Positions 9,145 through 17,737 are shown, counted from the first letter of the stretch. The stretch is 64,000 nucleotides of DNA from Hormoscilla sp. GUM202 (GCA_005518205.2 RFFC02000009.1:141782-205781); one strand, 5' to 3'. The notes: a model not told the origin generated them from the sequence alone. Numbers and translations: made by a program.

Positions 9145-11475
9145 TTATTCTAATTTTTGCAGCTGGTCTAGTTGCGGGTCGATAATCTTTTGGCCTGCGC
9201 CGGGAAATTTGATCGCTACGGAGATTTTCTGGCCTGTGCCAAATACGTGAGTGATTTCGCCAGGGCCAAAGCTGCGGTGAACGACCCGATCGCCCTTACG
9301 CCAATTTTGAGGACTGCTTGTCCGAACAGCGCGTCCAGGAGATCCGCCCTTCCTACGGGAACGGCCTAGATGAGGGGAACTCAGCACGTCGCGAGGTAGT
9401 TCGTCCAGAAACTGAGAAGGAATAGCAGCTTCTCGGTAACCCCCCCAGAGGCGACGTTTCAGGGCATGGGTGATACACAGCATGTCTTCAGCGCGGGTAA
9501 TGCCCACATAACACAAGCGGCGTTCTTCCTCCAAGGCTGGCGGATCTTCGATGCTGCGGTGATTGGGGAATAATCCCTGCTCTAATCCTACTAAAAATAC
9601 TACTGGAAATTCTAGTCCTTTGGCAGAATGCAAGGTCATGAGGGAGATGGCATCAGTTCCTTCTTTTAAGTTATCTAAATCTGAGGCCAGGGCCGCCTCG
9701 GCAAGGAAATTCTCTAGATTCGCTTCTTCATTATCTTCTTCAAATTGCGCGATAGCGTTAAACAGTTCAAAAACGTTTTGCAGTCGATCTTCCGCTTCAT
9801 CCGTTCCCTGTTTTTTTAAGTCTTCTATGTAACCTGATTCTTCCATTATCCCCCTAGCAATTTCAGAAGCAGTCATGTTATTTACTTCCTGCTGCCATTT
9901 GGCCATTAACTCGGCAAACCGAATTACTGCTTTGGCCGATCGCCCGGCCAGGGTATTCACGGATGTGGCATCGTTAATGATTTCCCATAAGGGTACTCCT
10001 AATTCGATCGCCGCATTCATCAGCTTGTCAACTGTGGTTTTGCCAATGTTGCGTTTGGGAGTATTTATTACCCGGGTCAGACTAATACTATCTGCTGAGT
10101 TTACCAGGATCCGCAGGTATGCTAGGGCGTCTTTTACTTCTTTGCGATCGTAGAATTTGAACCCCCCTACTATTTTATAGGGCAGGTTCGATCGCACCAA
10201 AATTTCTTCAAAGGCGCGGGACTGGGCATTAACCCGATAGAGTATGGCGAAGCAACCCCAGTGCATTTCGGGGTTATCCCCGTTCATCTGGCGAATTTTC
10301 TGGATGACAAATTCAGCTTCTTCCTGTTCGTCATCGGCGCTATAATGATATATTGGATCCCCCTCACCCCGAGTTGGTCTGAGCACTTTATCTATTCTTT
10401 GCTCGTTTCTGGCTATCAGGTGATTGGCCGCTGTTAAGATCTGTTCTCGCGATCGATAATTTTCTTCTAACTTCACCATCGTCCGGGTTGACTCATCCGG
10501 CAGGCGATCGCCAAAATCATGTTGGAAGTCCAGGAGAATGGTAAAATCTGCCATGCGGAAACTATAAATGGACTGGTCGGCATCTCCCACTACAAATATG
10601 GAACGCTGTTGCCAATCATTGAAGCTATAGGAATTGACTCCTCCTGTGGTGAGCAAACGAATCAGGTCATACTGGGTATGATTGGTATCTTGATATTCAT
10701 CCACGAGGATGTGACGAAAGCGGCGGTTCCAGTAGGCTAATACCTGCTCGTTTTGCCGAAACAACTGCACGGGTACCAGAATCAGATCGTCAAAATCTAG
10801 GGCGTTGTTTTCGGCGAGTTTTTCTTGATATATACTGTATACTTGGGAAATAACCCGACCTTTATAATCTGGCTCTGCTTCCTGATATGCTTGGGGCGAC
10901 CAGCCTTTATTTTTGCCGTTACTGATGCTATAGCGCACGGTCTTATGGTTAAACTTTTTCGGATCTAGATTCAGTTCCTGGGTGACAATTTGCTTGACCA
11001 GTTTTTGGGCATCATCTTCGTCAAAGATCGAGAAGTTTTTATTCCAGCGGTGTCCTCGTGCATCTTGGTATTTTTCGATGTCGTAGCGCAGCATCCGCGC
11101 GCACAGTGCATGGAATGTTCCCACCCACAGGGGTTTGATGTAGCTGTGGTAAATGCGCGATCGCAATTTCATCTGTTCTTCGGGGGTCAAAGCTGACCGA
11201 GGTTTATCGTAGCGGATGAGAGCCAGATGTTGAGCAAACAATTGCTCGATGCGATTTTTCATTTCCCGTGCGGCCTTATTGGTAAAGGTGACGGCCAGGA
11301 TATTTTCGGGATCGACGCCATGGTTGAGAATGAGGTTAGCGATGCGATAGGTTAGGGCCCTGGTTTTGCCAGAACCTGCTCCAGCGGCGACCAGCAAGGG
11401 ACCGCAAAAATGTTCGGCTGCTTGGCGCTGACTGGGGTTGAGGGAACTGAGGATGTCATTTTTCGTTTGTGTCAT
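9145..11475 (-). CDS. pcrA: UvrD/PcrA-type superfamily 1 DNA helicase
   Basis: A 776-residue ATP-dependent 3'-5' helicase, full length for the family. The motifs are in order: Walker A GAGSGKTRALTYRI, motif Ia FTNKAAREMKNRIEQ, motif II VDEYQDTN, motif III GDADQSIYSFRMA, motif IV ENYRSREQIL, motif V TLHSAKGLEFPVVF and motif VI YVGITRAED. The C-terminal tail (HRSFGPGEITHVFGTGQKI) resembles the Tudor-like region of PcrA that contacts RNA polymerase. It acts in nucleotide excision repair and in clearing proteins and recombination intermediates from DNA. The ATG at 11475 precedes a typical N-terminus (LSSLNPSQRQAAEH). A partial copy of its 3' end lies at 7371-7591. Confidence 0.93.
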   Translation of the reverse strand: MTQTKNDILSSLNPSQRQAAEHFCGPLLVAAGAGSGKTRALTYRIANLILNHGVDPENILAVTFTNKAAREMKNRIEQLFAQHLALIRYDKPRSALTPEEQMKLRSRIYHSYIKPLWVGTFHALCARMLRYDIEKYQDARGHRWNKNFSIFDEDDAQKLVKQIVTQELNLDPKKFNHKTVRYSISNGKNKGWSPQAYQEAEPDYKGRVISQVYSIYQEKLAENNALDFDDLILVPVQLFRQNEQVLAYWNRRFRHILVDEYQDTNHTQYDLIRLLTTGGVNSYSFNDWQQRSIFVVGDADQSIYSFRMADFTILLDFQHDFGDRLPDESTRTMVKLEENYRSREQILTAANHLIARNEQRIDKVLRPTRGEGDPIYHYSADDEQEEAEFVIQKIRQMNGDNPEMHWGCFAILYRVNAQSRAFEEILVRSNLPYKIVGGFKFYDRKEVKDALAYLRILVNSADSISLTRVINTPKRNIGKTTVDKLMNAAIELGVPLWEIINDATSVNTLAGRSAKAVIRFAELMAKWQQEVNNMTASEIARGIMEESGYIEDLKKQGTDEAEDRLQNVFELFNAIAQFEEDNEEANLENFLAEAALASDLDNLKEGTDAISLMTLHSAKGLEFPVVFLVGLEQGLFPNHRSIEDPPALEEERRLCYVGITRAEDMLCITHALKRRLWGGYREAAIPSQFLDELPRDVLSSPHLGRSRRKGGSPGRAVRTSSPQNWRKGDRVVHRSFGPGEITHVFGTGQKISVAIKFPGAGQKIIDPQLDQLQKLE

Positions 11476-11498
11476 GGCTATGTTATTCGTTATAGTGT

Positions 11499-11666
11499 GC
11501 CGTTCGTAGTAAGCACTTTAGTGCTTACCGTTCGTAGTAAGCACTTTAGTGCTTGCCGTTCGTAGTAAGCACTTTAGTGCTTGCCGTTCGTAGTAAGCAC
11601 TTTAGTGCTTGCCGTTCGTAGTAAGCACTTTAGTGCTTGCCGTTCGTAGTAAGCACTTTAGTGCTT
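11499..11666. repeat. Six tandem copies of a 28-bp hairpin repeat
   Basis: The unit GCCGTTCGTAGTAAGCACTT plus TAGTGCTT repeats six times without a gap; only copy 2 begins with A. Each unit contains a 7-bp stem AAGCACT/AGTGCTT around a TT loop next to GTTCGTAGT. Related arrays with paired base changes in the stem lie at 29219-29368, 30151-30270 and 37381-37440. The array sits immediately upstream of the helicase start and could influence its transcription. Confidence 0.95.
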
Positions 11667-12907
11667 GCGGCGCTGGGTGGCTATTATATAAGATTCTATC
11701 AGCAGAGTCTGTGCTTGTCTAACCCGCGATCCGGAAGCTGAAGAACCGGTGCGATCGCCTAGATGATATGTTTGTAACTCTACCATAACCGTCCTATGCA
11801 CCAAGTGCGATCGCAGCGCTCCCGCCTCCGATGGTGGCATCCGTGCAGCATAAGCTACCGAATATGTTTAATCAAATGGTATAACATTAAAGTGCGATCG
11901 CCCTTCTGCTCTCTTCGCTGTTAGCCCGCCTCTTGTTCAAACCCCCGGCGTTACCAGGCTGCGCCAGGTTTCGAGGCGCCAAGTCGATTAAAATTAAAAC
12001 CGACTAAGGTACCGAATATGTTTAATTAAATGGTATTAACATCAAAGTGCGATCGCCAAGATGATTTATTCGCTGTTAGCCACAGCCTGACCTGTATCGT
12101 GGGAGCGCGGTTGAGCAGGTTGAGCACTACCCACGATACACGGAGGGTTCAAACCCAAAGGCTAGAGGCTAAAGTCGGTTGAAATTGAAACCGACTAATA
12201 GCATTATGATTTAATATCATGTCCGGATGATTAACCATAATAAAAGATATTTTCGTAGGTTGGGTTGAGCAAAGCGCGAAACCCAACCTACGGGTGATAA
12301 AATTTTTTATTATGGGTATTTAATCAGACATAATATAATTTGGGTGCTTAACTGCAAAGTGCGATCGCCCCTATGTTCTGCTTGTAACTATACCCGGAAC
12401 GAGGTCGGCTTGCGCTTTTTTCTGGTCTGACCGAGATCGGGGGGCTAGGGGGTGAAAGCCCTTGAAACCGGGTTTCTTTTACTATCTCCAGCGGGGATGG
12501 GAAAATCCCCGCAGAAACCCGGTTTCTGGTCCAGAGCGCCATCGCCCCCTCAATGGAGTTCTGCGTTCGGAGTGAGACCTACGGTCCGCGGACGGCCCGA
12601 AAAATCGGAGTCAGGGATCTCCCTGACTCCCGGAATCATTTATGGAGCTCCCGGAATCATTTACTGGGCTACCAACCCCCAGCCGGGAAAGCCGATGATG
12701 CAAGGCTTCCAGCCCACAGGGCATAAAGGCCCCTCCAGTTGGCCTCTTTGTCCCGCGAATGCCTTGGTAGCCCCGATCTCTCTTGTTATATTTCACTATA
12801 CTCACAAAGATCGATATTGCGCAAGATTTATCAGCGACTCCCTGGCCCCACGGGTATGCGGGTTGTTGAATGCCCGATCGGGGTTGCTTGCGGGGCCAAG
12901 CGATCGC
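11667..12907. other. Repeat-rich intergenic region
   Basis: About 1.2 kb without a convincing gene. It holds three copies of a motif like 'accgaatatgtttaat' followed by 'gtgcgatcgcc' (near 11857, 12012 and 12345), two degraded copies of the CCCCGGC / AAGTCGGTT hairpin pair, a 'gtaggttgggttgagc' inverted repeat around 12258-12295, and a GAAACCGGGTTTC palindrome pair at 12464-12522. The open frames here have no recognisable protein content. Confidence 0.6.
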
Positions 12908-13375
12908 TTATGGGTAATTATTAGGGTTATCAGTCACCAAACCTTCAGTCTGGGCAATATTCAGGAGACGATTATCAGCCGAAACAAAAACCAGTTGAGT
13001 ACCTGGCGTCTGAGTCAAACCCGATCGACAGCGCAGCGCCGATGCCAATTGTACAGCATCATAGGCTCTTAGCGGGTATCGGATAACCAGTTGACCAGCT
13101 CTTTCAAACAGCGCTTGGTCAACTTCTATAACTCTGTACTCAAGATCGAAGTCTTCGCGAAAGTCGCGGCATATTGAGTCAAAATCGGACTCTGACAGAC
13201 TACCCTCCCGCTGACGGCGTGACATAGCGCTGAGTACCTCTACCCAAGTAATTTGAGCGAGCGCTAACTTACTGTTCGTAGCATTCTCTGTAATAGATTG
13301 AATCCAATTACTTCCCGTTTCAGCAATATAGCGTTTGACCAAAGCACTCGTATCCAGAAAGTAAGCATTTACCAC
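12908..13375 (-). CDS. PIN-domain toxin (VapC-like)
   Basis: A 155-residue PIN-domain protein that starts with GTG at 13375. The first acidic residue lies in YFLDTSALVKRY near the N-terminus. Further acidic residues occur in the central ESDFDSICRDF region, RAYDAVQLASAL, and VSADNRLLNIA near the C-terminus, as expected for the Mg-dependent RNase fold. It overlaps the upstream DUF104 antitoxin gene by 7 bases, the normal toxin-antitoxin layout. The toxin would cleave RNA when not neutralised. It is the only complete toxin in an array of antitoxin copies; the next copy upstream retains only the first nine codons of its toxin. Confidence 0.86.
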   Translation of the reverse strand: MVNAYFLDTSALVKRYIAETGSNWIQSITENATNSKLALAQITWVEVLSAMSRRQREGSLSESDFDSICRDFREDFDLEYRVIEVDQALFERAGQLVIRYPLRAYDAVQLASALRCRSGLTQTPGTQLVFVSADNRLLNIAQTEGLVTDNPNNYP

Positions 13376-13680
13376 GATCCGCGCTCCTCTATAATAGTTT
13401 CTGATAGAGGTTTGCCCTGGATCTTCACCAGTTTTCTAGCGCGTACACGCCGCGCATGTTCCGCAGGCTCGACTTGGCCATGTTTCGGTGGAAGTCTCAG
13501 CCATCCTTCGTCAACCATCAACTGGAATGCCTTATCTAGCTCAGTCTTTGGTGGGTCATGGGCAACTTCTCCTACCACTCGCAGTCGCACTTTTTGACCC
13601 TCGCTCAAGGATACAGGATCTTGCGGGCGCAACATGCCATTCTCGTATACTGCCACAATTATTTCCGGCTTCTTTTCCAT
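13369..13680 (-). CDS. DUF104-family antitoxin
   Basis: A 103-residue protein with the DUF104 (AF2212-like) N-terminal signature IVAVYENGMLRPQDPVSLSE followed by GQKVRLRVV. The C-terminal half (DKAFQLMVDEGWL and GKPLSETIIEERG) is shared with its paralogues. It should bind and neutralise the PIN toxin that overlaps its 3' end, and perhaps bind its own promoter, where a TTGTCA-N17-TATAAT element lies 35 to 63 bases upstream. Paralogues lie at 13790-14054 (decayed), 14217-14525 (intact) and 14629-14772 (decayed). Confidence 0.84.
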   Translation of the reverse strand: MEKKPEIIVAVYENGMLRPQDPVSLSEGQKVRLRVVGEVAHDPPKTELDKAFQLMVDEGWLRLPPKHGQVEPAEHARRVRARKLVKIQGKPLSETIIEERGSW

Positions 13681-13714
13681 ATCAGTCCTCCCGTGCTTTT
13701 ACTCCACAATATCT

Positions 13715-13743
13715 ATTATAACTTTCTCCTGTCCGTTTGACAA
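13715..13743 (-). promoter_or_regulatory. Promoter of the PIN/DUF104 pair
   Basis: On the minus strand TTGTCA and TATAAT are separated by exactly 17 bases, beginning AACGGACA. The same element with the same spacing stands before the intact paralogue at 14560-14588, so it was copied with each antitoxin unit. Confidence 0.7.
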
Positions 13744-13789
13744 TTTTTTTCTCTTAAGGGGGCGATCGCGTCAATCTCCCTTAGCCATT

Positions 13790-14054
13790 AGCGACGATCC
13801 TCGATAATAATTTCTGACAGAGGCTTACCCGGTCTTTCCTTGAGCTTTTCAAACACTGTACGCCACTTTTATTCTAGCTCTGGATATATTTTACCTTGTT
13901 CAGTTGGAACTGTCATCCATCCTTGGTCAACCATCAACTGGAACGCCTTGTCTAGCTCAGTCTTTGGTTTTCCACGGGCAACTTCGGGCACCACTCGCAG
14001 TCGCACAGTTTGGCCCTCGCAAAGAGATACAGGCACTGCTAAGTAGTTTTTCAC
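13790..14054 (-). pseudogene. Decayed DUF104 antitoxin copy
   Basis: The middle of the protein is preserved (VPVSLCEGQTVRLRVV through DKAFQLMVDQGWM), but the N-terminal VAVYENGMLRP strand is lost. The frame stops at 13869, while the tail GKPLSEIIIEDRR is still readable in another frame at 13790-13830. No toxin follows it. Confidence 0.75.
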
Positions 14055-14187
14055 AATTATTTTTATATTTGTGGTTTAGGCTATCTTGCAGGAAAATTAT
14101 GGCTGAAATTTATATCCCATAAGGCTTTCATGGATTGAACTTCTCTGGTATAGTCCGCTCTGAGAATATAAAAATAATTTTGCATAT

Positions 14188-14217
14188 CTACTTATCGAGT
14201 AAATAAGCGTTTGCCAT
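14188..14217 (-). pseudogene. Nine-codon remnant of a PIN toxin
   Basis: Immediately after the intact antitoxin at 14217-14525, overlapping its stop, the minus strand reads MANAYLLDK then a stop. The intact toxin begins VNAYFLDTSAL. The toxin has therefore been deleted after its first codons, which leaves an orphan antitoxin. Confidence 0.7.
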
Positions 14218-14525
14218 CAGCGACGATCCTCAATGATAATTTCCGAGAGAGGCTTGCCCGGTTTTGCCCCAAGTCTGTTAGCCAGTTCACATACCTCTTC
14301 TTGGGAAACTGGTTTGATATTAGGATCGGTATGTGGGAGAGTCATCCATCCTTGATCAGCCATCAACTGGAATGCCTTATCTAGCTCAGTTTTTGGTGGG
14401 TCATGGGCAACTTCGGATAACAATCGCAGTCGTACCGTTTGACCCTCGCTCAAGGATACAGGCACTTTCGGGCGCAACATCCCATTCTCGTAGACAGCCA
14501 CAATTATTTCCGGCTTCTTTTCCAT
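14217..14525 (-). CDS. DUF104-family antitoxin, orphan copy
   Basis: A 102-residue paralogue of the antitoxin at 13369-13680, with the same N-terminal IVAVYENGMLRP signature and C-terminal GKPLSEIIIEDRR. The middle differs (DPNIKPVSQEEVCELANRLG). Its own promoter TTGTCA-N17-TATAAT lies at 14560-14588. The partner toxin is reduced to nine codons. It may persist as an anti-addiction factor against the neighbouring toxin, which is an inference. Confidence 0.8.
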   Translation of the reverse strand: MEKKPEIIVAVYENGMLRPKVPVSLSEGQTVRLRLLSEVAHDPPKTELDKAFQLMADQGWMTLPHTDPNIKPVSQEEVCELANRLGAKPGKPLSEIIIEDRR

Positions 14526-14559
14526 ATCATTTCTCCCGTGCTTTTACTCCACAATCCCT

Positions 14560-14588
14560 ATTATACATCTGACATGTCCGTTTGACAA
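14560..14588 (-). promoter_or_regulatory. Promoter of the orphan antitoxin
   Basis: Minus-strand TTGTCA, a 17-base spacer beginning AACGGACA, and TATAAT. The layout is identical to the promoter at 13715-13743. A third, weaker version (TCTGAT in place of TATAAT) precedes the decayed copy at 14629-14772. Confidence 0.68.
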
Positions 14589-14628
14589 TTTTTTGCTCTT
14601 CGGGGGGCGATCGCGTCAATCTTGGCCA

Positions 14629-14772
14629 TTATCGACTATCTTCAATAATTATTTCCGAGAGAAACTTGCCCAGTCTCGATCCCAGTCTAGCAGCCATTTC
14701 ACGCAGTTAATATCCGATACTGGCTCAAGATCACCCCGTTTGGTCACCACGAGCTTTCTGCACTTTTTCCAT
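14629..14772 (-). pseudogene. Decayed DUF104 antitoxin copy
   Basis: Only the start (MEKVQKARG) and, in a different frame, the tail (GSRLGKFLSEIIIEDSR) of the antitoxin can be read; the central part is deleted. It is the fourth antitoxin unit in the array and has neither toxin nor good promoter. Confidence 0.6.
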
Positions 14773-15059
14773 TTCATTATTCTCGTGCTTTTCATCCACA
14801 ATACCTATCAGACATCGGAAATTTATATTTGACAAATATTTTTCTCTTTGGGGGGCGATCGCCATGACACAAACAGTTCATCGACATCTCCAAGAAGACA
14901 TAACATGATGCTCTGATGCTGATCGCGCAGCGTGGCGCCAGCCATAGAACGGCAAAACAAAACCAAAAGTCTTTTCTAATGACGATAAAGGGATGGAAGC
15001 CACCAGTACCGCTGCGCGGAATTCAAAATTCTTTCTTCAAAATTCAAAATTCTTATGGC

Positions 15060-15340
15060 TGGCGCCACGCTGCGCGATTGGAGCAAGGCTTTAAGCCACT
15101 ATCTGGCTGGTGGATTATTTCTGCCGCGCTGCACTAGCATCTATGGTGAAGCGTTGGCTGAATTTCTGTACAATGCTGGTTGTCATATAGCGATCGTCGT
15201 TAATCCAGTGAGGATGCGCTCAGGAGAACTGCTTCGCACCAAAACCCCGAATGCGGCCCCGATCGCCCGCTTCTGTGAGGCAGTCCGTCCAGTGGCTTGG
15301 GTGCCGTCCCACTGTCTGGGTCAATACGCGATTCAACTTG
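15060..15340 (+). pseudogene. IS110-family transposase fragment
   Basis: The plus strand encodes TSIYGEALAEFLYNAGCHIA, then VVNPVRM, ELLRTKT and APIARFCEAVRPVAWVP. These match the DEDD-type IS110 transposase N-terminal region (TGTYGEALAEFLYNAGH, VVNP, ELLRTKTDKADAALIARFC). Only about 80 residues survive. It overlaps the 3' end of larE on the other strand, so the last 35 to 40 residues of that protein are antisense transposon DNA. Confidence 0.72.
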
Positions 15341-16122
15341 CCACTGACATATCCTTCTAAGTCGAGGGTAACGTAGAGGAAGCCAAATTCTTGAAACGCT
15401 GCCACTAACTTCGGTAACTCCGTGCTGGAGACAAATTCGGTAATCTGTTCTGGTGGTAATTCTATCCTAGCCGTGTCTCCTTCGGAACGTACTCGAATAT
15501 TTTGCCATCCCAGGGAACGCAAATATCTTTCTCCTCTACCAACCCGCTGCAATTTCTCAATAGTAATCTCTTCTCCATAGGGAAAGCGGGAACTGAGACA
15601 GGGTTGGGCAGGTTTGTCCCACCAGGGTAAACCTAGCAGCTGGGATATTTCTCGCACTTCCGCTTTCGCGACGCCTATTTCTGCTAAGGGCGATCGGGCC
15701 CCCCGTTCTTGGGCCGCCTGTATTCCCGGACGATAATCTCCCAAGTCATCGGCATTCACCCCATCTACTACATAAGGATAACCCCGTGCTAAGGCTAGGG
15801 GTTTGAGGGTATCGTGCAATTCACTCTTGCAAAAGTAACATCTATTGACTGGATTAGAGGTATAATTAGGATTATCCATCTCATGAGTTGCGACGATCTC
15901 ATGGGCAATGCCAATTTCTGCTGCTTGCCTGCGGGCATCTGCTAACTCTTCTGGCAACAGAGATGGAGATGCTGCCGTTACTGCCAAGGCCCGATCGCCC
16001 AAAACATCGTAAGCTATTTTAGCCACCAAAGTGCTATCTACCCCACCCGAGTAAGCGATCAGCGCCTTATCCATCTGGGCAAACAAACTTTTTAATTCTT
16101 CCAGTTTTTGCTCTTTATCCAT
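15220..16122 (-). CDS. larE: ATP-dependent sacrificial sulfur transferase LarE-like
   Basis: A PP-loop ATP pyrophosphatase with motif AYSGGVDSTLVAKIA. LarE converts the carboxyl groups of the pyridinium dicarboxylate precursor of the nickel-pincer cofactor to thiocarboxylates. It has a cysteine pair, NRCYFCKSELHD, and the PCLSSRF cysteine that in the sacrificial type donates sulfur. This three-cysteine set is the one associated with [4Fe-4S]-type, non-sacrificial LarE enzymes. The ATG at 16122 is preferred over an upstream extension that would run into fraE. The natural C-terminus (EGYVSGKLNRVL) is followed by about 40 residues that overlap an IS110 remnant and are probably not original. Adjacency to fraE appears incidental. 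Confidence 0.85.
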   Translation of the reverse strand: MDKEQKLEELKSLFAQMDKALIAYSGGVDSTLVAKIAYDVLGDRALAVTAASPSLLPEELADARRQAAEIGIAHEIVATHEMDNPNYTSNPVNRCYFCKSELHDTLKPLALARGYPYVVDGVNADDLGDYRPGIQAAQERGARSPLAEIGVAKAEVREISQLLGLPWWDKPAQPCLSSRFPYGEEITIEKLQRVGRGERYLRSLGWQNIRVRSEGDTARIELPPEQITEFVSSTELPKLVAAFQEFGFLYVTLDLEGYVSGKLNRVLTQTVGRHPSHWTDCLTEAGDRGRIRGFGAKQFS

Positions 16123-16138
16123 TCTCCATTCTCCATTC

Positions 16139-16921
16139 TCAAAATTCCCGCCTTGAGAAAATCGCGATCGCGATCGCCAGCAGTCCGATGGTGTAAACCA
16201 AACCATAGCCAGCATTGAGTAGCAGAGTCAGGCGATCCGGCAAAGCGGCCATGCCATAGACCGCCATATTTTTCAGGTCCAGGCGGGACAGGTCTGGGAA
16301 GATCAAATATATGCCATCTGTCATGCGAGAGAAACTGGGATTATTCACCAACTGATTCAGCCGGACCATATCCTGAGACAAGTTTCCCATCAAATATACC
16401 CCAAAAGTGAGCAGGGTGGCCAGGAGGGGTCTTGTCAACACTCCGAACAGGATCGCTACCGCCGTAATTAATGATAATTTGATTACCAGAAACCCCCCTG
16501 CGATCGCCAAGGCCGCCAATGATGGGTAAGCCGTTTTACTGAGGGCACATATCCCCAGATAAAGCACCATCATCGCCGCCACCAAGACTGCCAGTGTTGC
16601 AGATAAACCTAAGTGCTTGCCCAGGATCAACTCCCCATAGCTTATTGGTTTAGCTACTAAAATATAAACCGTGCGTTTTTCTATTTCTTTACTTATCAGT
16701 CCCGTTCCCACAAACACTGCCACGATCGAACTCAAGACCGTCATGGCCCCTAGTCCCACATCTAAGAACATTTTATCCTCTGTTGCCGCCGCCACCTCTG
16801 GCAATATTTGCCACGACCCCACTAGCAACAACCCGAAGAACAAGATCGAGTATAGCACCCGATCGCGGAGCGCTTCGGCAAACACATTCTTCGCTATTAC
16901 CAACATTCTCCTTGGATTCAC
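16139..16921 (-). CDS. fraE: ABC-2 type permease, FraE-like filament integrity protein
   Basis: A 260-residue ABC-2/NosY-type permease with six hydrophobic segments. Motifs include a cytoplasmic N-terminal AKNVFAEALRDRVLY, FVGTGLISKEIEKRTVYILV and KPISYGELILGKHLG. In Anabaena, FraE is encoded with FraC and FraD, localises to cell-cell septa, and is required for long filaments and intercellular exchange. The two preceding minus-strand genes match FraC and FraD in order and topology, which makes the identification strong. A gap of about 200 bases separates it from fraD. No ATPase gene is adjacent. Confidence 0.82.
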   Translation of the reverse strand: MNPRRMLVIAKNVFAEALRDRVLYSILFFGLLLVGSWQILPEVAAATEDKMFLDVGLGAMTVLSSIVAVFVGTGLISKEIEKRTVYILVAKPISYGELILGKHLGLSATLAVLVAAMMVLYLGICALSKTAYPSLAALAIAGGFLVIKLSLITAVAILFGVLTRPLLATLLTFGVYLMGNLSQDMVRLNQLVNNPSFSRMTDGIYLIFPDLSRLDLKNMAVYGMAALPDRLTLLLNAGYGLVYTIGLLAIAIAIFSRREF

Positions 16922-17125
16922 CCTACCTTCTCCTTTTATCCATTTTCAATTGTCAATGGTGAATTATCAATTGTCAATTTTAATTCACCATTCTCCATGG
17001 CACTGGTTCAGTTTTATTAATCAAACTGCTGAAACCCTCACAGAAACCCTCACGTTTCGGTACTTGAGGATTCGCGTGCGCACGCTACGCGATCTAAGGG
17101 CTATATTCCTTACTGGGTGAGTGTT

Positions 17126-17737
17126 TCAGGCCATCCTTTTAATTATACTGAACCAGTGCCTTATCCATTCGGAAATCTCCATCCACCATTTTGGCCATTC
17201 AACTTTCACCACAAATGAACTTTTACTGAAGTCCTGCTGCATCAGACTGGGGTCGTTTTCTAACCATTCCTGGATCGTAAAGGTGAAATTTAGCCAACAG
17301 CCGAGCACCAAATAGCTGAGAAATAGAATCACTAGCTTTTGGCGCACCTCTGGTGCCGGAATCTTAAACTTGTTTTTTGACTCCATAAACTCCGGTATAG
17401 CTGCGATCATTGCTGCCAGAGGGGGACAGCTTATCCACACCCTGCTTGTCACTTCTCCTGGGAACAGCTTCAATAGCCATAGGCAGATTAAGATACTCAT
17501 CGCCCAGCTATTTACAGAAATTCCCAAAATTTTCAACGGTTTTTCCTTTGTGAAAAACCATATCACGATCGCTATAAATATCACATACAATACTGCTAAT
17601 ATTTCTTTATTTATGCCCTCACTCACTAATATTAACACCATGGCAAACAGCGTTAAAACACTTAATTTTTTCCATGATGCCAATCTTTCTGGCATTATTT
17701 TTTTTGCATTCCTAATATATTCCCAGAATTTATCCAT
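17126..17737 (-). CDS. fraD: FraD-like septal membrane protein, short form
   Basis: A 203-residue membrane protein with five predicted transmembrane segments (LSVLTLFAMVLILV, ILAVLYVIFIAIVIWF, SWAMSILICLWLLKLF, CPPLAAMIAAI and LVILFLSYLVLGCWLNF). This matches the membrane core of FraD. The C-terminal region after the last segment is only about 45 residues, whereas the Anabaena protein is considerably longer and has a coiled coil there. Its start overlaps the end of fraC by 8 bases, so the genes are coupled. It would sit at septal junctions between cells. The shorter tail may reflect a filamentous, non-heterocystous lineage. Confidence 0.68.
   Translation of the reverse strand: MDKFWEYIRNAKKIMPERLASWKKLSVLTLFAMVLILVSEGINKEILAVLYVIFIAIVIWFFTKEKPLKILGISVNSWAMSILICLWLLKLFPGEVTSRVWISCPPLAAMIAAIPEFMESKNKFKIPAPEVRQKLVILFLSYLVLGCWLNFTFTIQEWLENDPSLMQQDFSKSSFVVKVEWPKWWMEISEWIRHWFSIIKRMA

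Noticed and set aside
11499..11666. Possible CRISPR array
   Set aside because: The 28-bp units abut with no spacers and have internal dyad symmetry. No cas genes are present in the window.
12452..13072. 206-codon plus-strand frame
   Set aside because: It runs through dispersed palindromes and into the antisense of the PIN toxin gene. The product has no protein-like pattern.
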